From assembly GCA_040255445.1 (NCBI GenBank), contig JBDZUZ010000115.1:1-12455 (forward strand): 12,455 bases of DNA, given 5' to 3'. A program made the position numbers and the translations under genes. This stretch comes from JBDZUZ01 sp040255445. GTDB taxonomy: Bacteria; Planctomycetota; Phycisphaerae; Phycisphaerales; UBA1924. This document shows, piece by piece, positions 6,551 to 12,455 of the stretch (positions are counted from its first letter, which is position 1; the number at the start of each line of letters is the position of its first letter). The notes beneath the pieces were generated by a model. It saw only the letters and a list, made by a program, of their open reading frames with translations, did not search any database and was not told where the DNA came from.

Positions 6551-7444
6551 TCAGGGACGGCGCCGCTTGGAAACGAGCAATCCGCCCAGCCCGGCGAGCA
6601 CCAGGACACCCGGCGCCGGCAGCGGTGCGACCGTCAGGTCGAGAATGTCCCGCTGGTTGAAGTTCGGCAGCGTCCCCGGCACCGAACCGATCGTCGTCAC
6701 CGTCCGCGCATTGAAGTCGATCGTGCGGAGAGTGTTGGCTCCGGACGTCGAGCCGTTCGACGCCAGATACGCGCGGTCATCACGCGACCAGTCGATGAAC
6801 AGCCCTTGGTCCGCGACCATGTTGGGCGATCCAACCTCGCCCAGGTTCTCGATGTCGTAGCGGTTGAGATTGTTCAGGCTCAGCCGGTAGTACGAATCGA
6901 AGGTGTTGTCGACGGCGTAGAACGTCCCCGTCGAGTCGCAGGCCAGCGCTGTCAGCTGCCGGTTCACCGTACCCCAGATCGTACGAGTGTTGGTGATCAG
7001 CCCGGTGGTGACATCGATCGTGTACATTCGCGCGTAGTTGCTGTTGTTACCGGAAATGATCCCGAGCCCGTACAGCTGCTGATCGACCGGGTTGTAGGCC
7101 AGATCACGGATGATGTACCCGTTGAGATCCTGCCCGCCGACATAGGTCGCCGCGCCCGTGGTCGTGTCGATCGTGTACAGCCCGCCCGCGCCGGGGCCGA
7201 TCGTCCGCGTCGCCGAGTAGGCGTACAGCGTACTGCCGACAAAGTCGAGACCCGCGAGCGGGTTGTTACTCGAGACACCCGTGTCGCCCACGAGCTGCAC
7301 ATTGCCCGGGTTCGACAGATCGAACGAGACCAGGAAGTTGCTCGGCGATGCCGGCCGGATGCCGAAGGCCATCTGCGCGGCCGCGGGGAACGCAACGACA
7401 GCACACGCCGCGAGGGCCGCGGCGGAACGAAGAACGTACGACAT
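6551..7444 (-). CDS. PEP-CTERM protein with beta-propeller-like repeats
   Basis: Secreted protein of 297 residues with an exosortase-type C-terminus. The signal peptide is MSYVLRSAAALAACAVVAFPAAAQ with likely cleavage at AAA|QM. The body has repeated blocks of the form 'LYxxD...TTG' (GGLYTIDTTTGAATYVG, ARMYTIDVTTGLITNT, LRTIDFNARTVTTIG) joined by strands such as RDLAYNPVDQQLYGLG and LTALACDSTGTFYAVD. This is typical of propeller-like DUF4394-style secreted proteins; the fold is inferred. The end has PLPAPG, a hydrophobic stretch (VLVLAGLGGLLVS) and KRRRP. The ATG at 7444 follows AGGAG by 8 bases and begins the signal peptide; upstream in-frame codons to 7501 are leader. A structured leader (7510-7557) and an AT-rich promoter-like stretch lie upstream. 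The function is unknown. Confidence 0.85.
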   Translation of the reverse strand: MSYVLRSAAALAACAVVAFPAAAQMAFGIRPASPSNFLVSFDLSNPGNVQLVGDTGVSSNNPLAGLDFVGSTLYAYSATRTIGPGAGGLYTIDTTTGAATYVGGQDLNGYIIRDLAYNPVDQQLYGLGIISGNNSNYARMYTIDVTTGLITNTRTIWGTVNRQLTALACDSTGTFYAVDNTFDSYYRLSLNNLNRYDIENLGEVGSPNMVADQGLFIDWSRDDRAYLASNGSTSGANTLRTIDFNARTVTTIGSVPGTLPNFNQRDILDLTVAPLPAPGVLVLAGLGGLLVSKRRRP

Positions 7445-7509
7445 CCTGAAGGCTCCTGTCTCTCTCGCGGCCGGGGGTTGGCCGACTACAAATGCGGACA
7501 CACGAACCG

Positions 7510-7557
7510 ACGCCGCGTGCGTTCCCCGCCCGGCGGGCGAGCGGGGAGACGCGGCGT
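7510..7557 (-). promoter_or_regulatory. Long structured leader upstream of the propeller-like PEP-CTERM gene
   Basis: A perfect 9 bp outer stem, ACGCCGCGT (7510-7518) with ACGCGGCGT (7549-7557), encloses an inner 6 bp stem CCCCGC (7524-7529) with GCGGGG (7541-7546); an alternative inner stem CGCCC/GGGCG (7527-7531/7535-7539) overlaps it. It lies 66 bases upstream of the ATG at 7444 and downstream of a promoter-like stretch, so it would be transcribed in the leader. There is no T-tract on the minus strand, so it is not an intrinsic terminator. It matches no riboswitch I recognise. Confidence 0.5.
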
Positions 7558-7576
7558 TTCTCTCTCCCGGACACAG

Positions 7577-7605
7577 CTATATACGCGGGCGGGGCCGGTC
7601 TATAG
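7577..7605 (-). promoter_or_regulatory. AT-rich promoter-like stretch
   Basis: CTATATAC (7577-7584) and GTCTATAG (7598-7605) are two TATA-like boxes in a GC-rich setting, partly inverted repeats of each other. On the minus strand either could serve as a -10 box for the PEP-CTERM gene starting at 7444, but no convincing -35 box accompanies them. Confidence 0.3.
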
Positions 7606-7640
7606 GGTCGCGAGCTCTGCGTTTAGCGCGATCGCCGTGG

Positions 7641-7656
7641 CGGGCCGGCCGGCCCG
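7641..7656. repeat. 16 bp perfect palindrome after the large fusion gene
   Basis: CGGGCCGGCCGGCCCG at 7641-7656 is self-complementary over all 16 bases and begins 2 bases past the stop codon of the minus-strand fusion gene. It could fold into a 6 bp stem with loop GGCC and stabilise or end the transcript, but no T-tract follows. Confidence 0.4.
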
Positions 7657-7658
7657 GA

Positions 7659-9578
7659 CTACACCCGCGTCCGGCCGCTCCGCGTCGCGATCTTGCTGCG
7701 GATGTCGAGCGCCACAAGAAGCGTGGTCAACAGCAGCACCGCGCCCGCCGCGAAAACCGCCGTCAGTGGCTTCTCGACGAAACCCGCCGCGGCGAGGATC
7801 GCCGGCCCCAGAATCAGGAAGTAGCGCAGGCCGATGTTCCGCGTCGGCGCCCGCACCACCCGCACAACATCCCCCACCTCGACACCCAGCCCGCGGTGCC
7901 GGATGTCGATGTCGATCGTGATGGTCGGCAGTTCGTAGTCGACGGTGGCGTGCGTCACGCGCTGGAGGTCAACGAGCTTGTACGGCGTGACGAACAGCCG
8001 CGGCTGCCGCATCCGCTGGTTGATCCGCTGCTGGACCTGACGATCTGTTCGCATCGCGGCCCGCAGCACCTGCCGCTGCCGGTTGGGCGCTGTGACCTCG
8101 ATGTGATCGCCCGCATCGATACCCAGCACCGTCAGGTCCTCGGCGCTGATCCGCGCCACCGGAGTCTCCATGTCCTCGATCGCCGAGTAGTCGATGCGCA
8201 TGAGCTGGGCCTGCGTGCCCAGCAGGAACTCCGGCGAGAGGTAGCGCAGGCCGCGGCGGATCCGAGCCGTCAGTGCGTTCCATCGCCTGCGCCAGCCCGT
8301 GTACTTTGGCGGCAGGGCCCCGGGCACGATCTCAACAACGTCACCGATGTTCACGCCAAGCGCGATGCGGATCTTCTGATCAAGCCGGACGGTCCCCGGC
8401 CGCATGTCATCACGAACGCGTGCCGCGGCCTTGCTCGCTCGCCAGTTCTGTATCACGGCCGGCGCGGCCAGCACGCGGCACGGGATCGTCCGCCCGCCGC
8501 CCGCGAGCGACTCGTGCGGCGGATCCACGAGCTCGATCGAGTACCCGTCGTCCAGATCGTTGAGGTGCGCCCGCGGGTAGAGCGACCGCTCGATGCGGAT
8601 CAGCTTCCGGGGCGCAATCCCCTCCGTGGACGTGACGTCACGCGGCAGGACCGCGATGTACTCGCGGTGCGCGCCGTCGCGGTTCTCTGTGGGCAGCACA
8701 CGCGCGAAGTGGCCGGCGGGGGCGGGGACCTTCTCGATCTCACGCGCCCTGGCGATGAGCGGAGCAAAGTCCGAACTGGGTTGGCCGCCGCTCCGCGGCG
8801 CGGGCCAGTAGCCGAAAGTGGCCGGATGCAGCGTGCCGCGGCGTTCGCGGGCGGTGGCGTGCTCCAGATAGTGCGTGAGCGTCAGGTCCGATGTGTCGGG
8901 ATAGACCTGCAGGATCCCGCGGACGATGGTGAGCAGATACTGCAGCGATGGGTAGTTGTGCGCCGGCGAAAGCGTCTGGGCCGTCGTGAAGGTGTACACC
9001 GGCTCGGCGGCGGTATCGCTGATGTGGTCGCCCAGGTAGAGCAGCCGGTCGTAGCGCGGCGCGTTGACGGCGAGCACGTGCGCCGCGTGGAGCGATGCGA
9101 AGTTCGGTCCGGCTGCAGCGCCGCCCCGGGTTGCCGCGTCATCCCCTGCTCCGCCCTGTGTGAACAGCGACGCCGAGCGATCCGGGGTCAGGCCGTTCTC
9201 CTGCGCAACGATCTCGAGGAACTGCGAACGCCGGATGCGGTAAGCGCGGCCGCGCGTGCGCGGGTTAGGCGGGTGGGCGATCGGGAACAGTCGTCCGGTC
9301 GTACTGCCGGCCGCGCCGCCTTGCAGCCGCGGCGGCAGTTCGATGAAAGCGGCTCCGCCGCCGTCCCACGATGCAACCGAATCCGCGAAGTACAGCGGGA
9401 AGGGGAGCAGCAGCGGCTCGGATGCGGTCCAGAGTTCGCGGTTGGTGCAGCCCGGCTGGATCGTCTCGGCGTTGGGGTGCTTCCCGCCCTCGATGTACAC
9501 GCGGAACCGCGCGGCCTCCAGGTTCGAGCCGTACGCCGCGTACCAGATGTATTCGCTCGTCGTCGAAGGTGTGGGCAT
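7659..9578 (-). CDS. GGCT-like domain fused to barrel-like repeats and a membrane hairpin
   Basis: Membrane protein of 639 residues with an unusual architecture. Residues about 9-250 resemble gamma-glutamylcyclotransferase-like proteins: YIWYAAYGSNLEAARFRVYIEGG, then PGCTN, LPFPLYFADSVASWDGGG, RGRAYRIRRSQFLEIVAQE, and a helical end with YLLTIVRGI and LTHYLEHA. Stand-alone actinobacterial relatives are often misnamed 'histone deacetylase' (recalled). From about 300 on, three motifs of the type 'LGVxxGDxVE' occur at about 400-419 (IALGVNIGDVVEIVP), 478-498 (LTVLGIDAGDHIEVTAP) and 560-577 (HRGLGVEVGDVVRVVRAP), resembling the double-psi barrel of CDC48/VCP N-domains or AbrB-like barrels. Two membrane helices follow (about 586-601, 605-624), then a short basic tail. 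The ATG at 9578 is chosen because the YGSN motif follows at once and a promoter-like pair lies upstream; the frame stays open to a GTG at 9701. The activity is unknown. Confidence 0.8.
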   Translation of the reverse strand: MPTPSTTSEYIWYAAYGSNLEAARFRVYIEGGKHPNAETIQPGCTNRELWTASEPLLLPFPLYFADSVASWDGGGAAFIELPPRLQGGAAGSTTGRLFPIAHPPNPRTRGRAYRIRRSQFLEIVAQENGLTPDRSASLFTQGGAGDDAATRGGAAAGPNFASLHAAHVLAVNAPRYDRLLYLGDHISDTAAEPVYTFTTAQTLSPAHNYPSLQYLLTIVRGILQVYPDTSDLTLTHYLEHATARERRGTLHPATFGYWPAPRSGGQPSSDFAPLIARAREIEKVPAPAGHFARVLPTENRDGAHREYIAVLPRDVTSTEGIAPRKLIRIERSLYPRAHLNDLDDGYSIELVDPPHESLAGGGRTIPCRVLAAPAVIQNWRASKAAARVRDDMRPGTVRLDQKIRIALGVNIGDVVEIVPGALPPKYTGWRRRWNALTARIRRGLRYLSPEFLLGTQAQLMRIDYSAIEDMETPVARISAEDLTVLGIDAGDHIEVTAPNRQRQVLRAAMRTDRQVQQRINQRMRQPRLFVTPYKLVDLQRVTHATVDYELPTITIDIDIRHRGLGVEVGDVVRVVRAPTRNIGLRYFLILGPAILAAAGFVEKPLTAVFAAGAVLLLTTLLVALDIRSKIATRSGRTRV

Positions 9579-9609
9579 GCTGCGGCTCGCAGCGCGGAAT
9601 GCTGCCGCC

Positions 9610-9638
9610 AGCGTATCGATCGACACGGACGGCCTCAA
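9610..9638 (-). promoter_or_regulatory. Candidate sigma70-like promoter for the fusion gene
   Basis: On the minus strand TTGAGG (9633-9638) and TACGCT (9610-9615) are separated by 17 bases and end 31 bases before the ATG at 9578. This is the best-spaced promoter-like pair seen in the window. It supports the ATG start, since it would fall inside the coding region if the upstream GTG at 9701 were used. Confidence 0.45.
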
Positions 9639-9800
9639 TGCGGCGACCTCCACGCAACACGCACTATCGATGCTTCCAAGACTCGAAGACAATCCCGACA
9701 CCCGAACACAGCGCGATCATCTCCAGAAGCGAGAGGATTCAACACGTTCTGCGGATTCTCCGTTGCATGAGCGTAGCTGATGCGTCACCTTGGTTTGCAG

Positions 9801-9820
9801 CGCGAGCGACGGCGCTCGCG
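9801..9820 (+). promoter_or_regulatory. Perfect GC-rich hairpin in the leader of the fibre-like gene
   Basis: CGCGAGCG (9801-9808), loop ACGG, CGCTCGCG (9813-9820) forms an uninterrupted 8 bp stem, ending 33 bases before the ATG at 9854. No T-run follows. It lies in the divergent intergenic region and would be in the 5' leader of the plus-strand gene. Confidence 0.4.
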
Positions 9821-9853
9821 ACGCCCACCACGACTCTCATCTGTGAGGCACCC

Positions 9854-11020
9854 ATGCTGACCACACGGCTCAGTCACGCCGTCGCCGCTCTCGCGAGCAT
9901 CGCCGCGGCCCTCTTACTCGTCGTCGAGCCCGCCGATGCCCAGGCCGTCGGTCGTGAAGTGATCTATCAAGGCAAGCTCGACGAGAACGGCGCTGCGGCG
10001 ACCGGCGACTACGAGTTCCGCTTCTCGCTCTGGAACAACGCCACCGTTGGCCAGGGCTCGCAGATCGGCCCGGTGATCGCCGAGAACCTGCTCGTCGAAG
10101 ACGGCCTCTTCGATGTTGAACTCGACTTCGGCGCGGACGCCTTCAACGGCTTCCAGCGATTCCTGCAGATCGAAGTCCGCGCTGCTGGCGAGACCGACTA
10201 CACGCTGCTCGGCCGTCAGAAGATCTCGGCAGCGCCGTACGCCGTGCAGACCCGCGGCATCTTCGTGAACGATGCGGGCGATCGCTGGGGCTTCGGAACC
10301 ATCAACCCCAAACGCGGCCTCCACAACACCGGCGACTACTACGGGCCCGGTCACCTCTGGCTGCACGCGTACTCCGGCGACGGCACCAGCGGCACCGCGT
10401 ACCTGCAAGCCCGTGATGATTCGGGAACCAGCAACATCGGGCTGCAGTTCCGCACGCAGTCCAACGGCTCGGTCCGCAACCCGCTCTACCTCGCGCCCGG
10501 CGGATGGATCGGCATCGGCAACTCCAGTCCCGACGACATGTTGCACGTCAGCGGCACGGTCCGGGCGCGTGCCCTCCGGCTGGTCGGCGGCGCGGATATC
10601 GCAGAGCCGTTCAACATTGGGGGCGTTAGCGCAGACGACACGGTGCTTCCGGGCATGGTCGTGGCGATCGATCCAGACAACCCCGGTTCGCTCCGCATCG
10701 CCGATGCGGCGTACGACGCCACTGTTGCTGGCATCGTTTCGGGCGCCAACGGCATCGAGACGGGCATGACGCTCGCGCAGGAGGGCACGATCGCCGATGG
10801 CGAGCACCCTGTGGCCCTTTCGGGCCGCGTCTGGTGCTGGGTCGATGCGGACATCAACGGCGCAATCAGGCCCGGCGACCTGCTCACCACCAGCATCATC
10901 CCCGGCCACGCGATGCGCGCGGATGATCGGGAGAAGGCCTTCGGCGCCACCATCGGCAAGGCCATGACACCGCTCGAGTCAGGCCGCGGCATGGTGCTCG
11001 TGCTGGTCAACCTGCACTGA
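9854..11020 (+). CDS. Exported fibre-like surface protein
   Basis: Secreted protein of 388 residues of unknown role. The signal peptide covers about residues 1-30 with likely cleavage at ADA|QA. An N-terminal beta-sandwich-like module (about 32-135) begins VIYQGKLDENGAAATGDYEFRFSLW, has GLFDVELDFG, and ends ISAAPYAVQT; this module recurs in secreted proteins of planctomycetes and other bacteria (recalled). The middle has tail-fibre or adhesin-head-like segments, notably GWIGIGNSSPDDMLHVSG near 216-233. The C-terminal module (about 244-388) begins GGADIAEPFNIGG and continues with VLPGMVVAID, AGIVSGANGIETG, VALSGRVWCWVDAD and GDLLTTSIIPGHAM. It has no PEP-CTERM tail or membrane helix, so it is probably released or surface-associated non-covalently. 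The ATG at 9854 follows GAGG by 5 bases. The next gene starts 56 bases on with no terminator between, suggesting an operon. Confidence 0.8.
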   Translation: MLTTRLSHAVAALASIAAALLLVVEPADAQAVGREVIYQGKLDENGAAATGDYEFRFSLWNNATVGQGSQIGPVIAENLLVEDGLFDVELDFGADAFNGFQRFLQIEVRAAGETDYTLLGRQKISAAPYAVQTRGIFVNDAGDRWGFGTINPKRGLHNTGDYYGPGHLWLHAYSGDGTSGTAYLQARDDSGTSNIGLQFRTQSNGSVRNPLYLAPGGWIGIGNSSPDDMLHVSGTVRARALRLVGGADIAEPFNIGGVSADDTVLPGMVVAIDPDNPGSLRIADAAYDATVAGIVSGANGIETGMTLAQEGTIADGEHPVALSGRVWCWVDADINGAIRPGDLLTTSIIPGHAMRADDREKAFGATIGKAMTPLESGRGMVLVLVNLH

Positions 11021-11076
11021 CTGTTCTTTCCCAACACTCGCACGCACACATCGACTTGACGGGAAAGGAACCAGGC

Positions 11077-12455
11077 ATGTTCATGACTCGCAGGACTCAC
11101 TTTCTTCCGGCCATCGCCGCCGCGGCATGTCTCTCCGCCGCGGCCGCTTCGTCATCAGCGCAGACCCTGCCCCCGCCGCCCGATGGCGGGTACACCGCGC
11201 CCGATGTCGTCAATCAGTTCGCGCAGCTCGCCCACCACCCCGACCCGCTCGGGATCAACATCGGTGTCGGGCGCGATGCGATCCTCTGCAAGCACTACCA
11301 GGGCGTCGCCCGCTACAACAGCCCCGATGGCACGCCGTACCTCCTGATCACCAAGAGCGGCAACACGACGATCAGTTGCCCCGGCGCGAGCTCCGAGCCC
11401 GGCGATTTCCTCATCGCGCGGATGGGCTCACGCACCAAAGACGGTCTGCGCTTCCGGTCCAATAAACTCAGCCCGCTCGACAACGCCGAGAACACCGGCG
11501 TCTGGTCGTCGGACCGTGTCGTCATCAACATCCCCCTCGACGGCAATGGCGGCCGACCCGCGCTGCGCCACCCCGGCGGCATCCAGGTCGTCGATGGCTA
11601 CTGCGCCGTCGTTGCGTACGACAATTTCGGGTCGGGCCCGTCGGCGGAACTGCTCATTTTCGATGTCTCGGTGCTCCCCAACACACCCGATCTCGTGCAG
11701 CGCATCCCGATCGGGTTCAATGGCGGTACCGTCGCGATAGTCCGCCGCGGGGATGGCTACCTGATCTCGGTCGGCTCCAACGATTCGCGGACGCTCTACC
11801 TCTACCAGACGACGACCACGAACCTCGGAGCCGCGAACATCGGCGTCAACGGCTTCCAGCCCGATTTCGTCTGGAGCGTCGACGGCACTTTCACGCCCGC
11901 GCTCGTCCGCGCTTCGTGGGAGAACTGGCAGATGATGAACTTCATCCGCCAGGACGACGGCGCGCTTTTCCTGCTCTGCGCTGACAACACGCACTTCGCC
12001 GATCAGGCCGACGACGATGTGCTCAAGCTCTACCGCGTCGCCGCCACCGGCTCGCCCGGCCTCAGCACCTTCAACCTCACGCAGTGGCACGGCGCCCGCG
12101 ATCTCAAGCTCAGCAACCCCCGCACCGGCAACGCCGCGGCGGCCGCCGGCGCGTACATCACACCCAACGGCGACCTCATCGTCTACACCACCGAGCACGA
12201 GAACAACGGCGCCAACAACTCCATCCGCGCCGGCGAGATCCGTTCGTACAACATGTCGTACACCAACAACGGAGCCGAGGACCGCAACGACGCCTGGGTC
12301 GAGCTCTACGAGGACGACAACGGCTGGTCTGAATCTTCACCCAACCGCAGCCTGATGCTCGAGGGCCGCGACCGCGCCCTCGAGAACTGGCTCGACCTCG
12401 ACGACGAGGCCGGCTGGGGAGACACGGCGGATTCGCTCCGCTTCTACGCGCCCCC
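11077..12455 (+). CDS. Exported propeller-like protein with possible crystallin-like tail (3' partial)
   Basis: The reading frame is open from the ATG at 11077 to the last base, so at least 459 residues are present and the end is missing. AAGGA lies 7 bases before the ATG. The signal peptide is MFMTRRTHFLPAIAAAACLS plus an Ala-rich stretch, with likely cleavage at SSA|QT. The body is beta-rich with repeated strand-turn units such as GIQVVDGYCAVVAYDN, GGTVAIVRRGDGYLISVGSND and ARDLKLSNPRTGNAA, suggesting a propeller-like secreted protein. From about residue 405, VELYEDDNG, SLMLEGRDRALENW and GWGDTADSLRFYAP resemble a beta/gamma-crystallin motif, in which the acidic DTADS-type stretch could bind calcium. 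No family is recognised for the body. It follows the fibre-like gene by 56 bases with no terminator. A C-terminal sorting tail cannot be excluded because the end is outside the window. Confidence 0.8.
   Translation, partial: MFMTRRTHFLPAIAAAACLSAAAASSSAQTLPPPPDGGYTAPDVVNQFAQLAHHPDPLGINIGVGRDAILCKHYQGVARYNSPDGTPYLLITKSGNTTISCPGASSEPGDFLIARMGSRTKDGLRFRSNKLSPLDNAENTGVWSSDRVVINIPLDGNGGRPALRHPGGIQVVDGYCAVVAYDNFGSGPSAELLIFDVSVLPNTPDLVQRIPIGFNGGTVAIVRRGDGYLISVGSNDSRTLYLYQTTTTNLGAANIGVNGFQPDFVWSVDGTFTPALVRASWENWQMMNFIRQDDGALFLLCADNTHFADQADDDVLKLYRVAATGSPGLSTFNLTQWHGARDLKLSNPRTGNAAAAAGAYITPNGDLIVYTTEHENNGANNSIRAGEIRSYNMSYTNNGAEDRNDAWVELYEDDNGWSESSPNRSLMLEGRDRALENWLDLDDEAGWGDTADSLRFYAP

Noticed and set aside
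7628..7635. GCGATCGC octamer palindrome resembling the cyanobacterial HIP1 repeat.
   Set aside because: A single copy in GC-rich DNA is expected by chance, and the window is not cyanobacterial in character.
9579..9701. N-terminal extension of the fusion protein to the upstream GTG.
   Set aside because: The family motif begins right after the ATG at 9578, the extension has no protein-like features, and a promoter-like pair lies inside it.
7263..9770. An 835-codon open frame on the plus strand opposite the fusion gene.
   Set aside because: The minus-strand protein has recognisable domains and membrane helices; this frame is Arg-rich and featureless, and runs through several intergenic signals.

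Overview
The window is high-GC bacterial DNA that most likely comes from a planctomycete of the class Phycisphaerae. Three secreted proteins end in a PEP-CTERM-type anchor of the form 'PAP[GA] + hydrophobic stretch + RRR', which is common in that class. A RedB-like thiol protein paired with a hybrid kinase, and large exported proteins of unknown role, fit the same group. The assignment is inferred from protein style; no rRNA or tRNA gene was found.

Layout. (1) 2-2499, plus strand: the end of a membrane-anchored RedB-like thioredoxin-fold protein, overlapping by 4 bases a hybrid sensor histidine kinase with six predicted membrane segments and a C-terminal receiver. (2) 2500-3513, plus strand: a structured leader, a PEP-CTERM protein and a strong intrinsic terminator. 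(3) 3658-3822, plus strand: a 54-residue two-helix membrane protein of the PLDc_N type. (4) 3862-7444, minus strand, in transcription order: a PEP-CTERM protein with propeller-like repeats, a second unrelated PEP-CTERM protein, an exported cytochrome c-PQQ sugar dehydrogenase fusion, and a SUI1/eIF1-like protein whose start overlaps the dehydrogenase stop. (5) 7659-9578, minus strand: a large fusion of a gamma-glutamylcyclotransferase-like domain, three 'LGVxxGDxVE' barrel-like motifs and a C-terminal membrane hairpin. (6) 9854-12455, plus strand: two exported proteins in a probable operon; the second runs off the window edge.

How the genes may work together. Most products are predicted to be exported or membrane-bound. 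The RedB-kinase pair is the clearest functional unit, a possible envelope redox or ligand sensor with a phosphorelay output. The dehydrogenase would oxidise sugars outside the cytoplasm and pass electrons to its own heme c. Its coupling to SUI1 may be only compact genome packing. No exosortase, response-regulator partner, mobile element, CRISPR array or RNA gene was seen. No intergenic gap exceeds 300 bases; the five larger gaps (2500-2728, 3446-3657, 6318-6550, 7445-7658, 9579-9853) hold leaders, candidate promoters and hairpins, listed separately. The best candidates for something undescribed are the cyclotransferase-barrel-membrane fusion and the long structured leader at 7510-7557.
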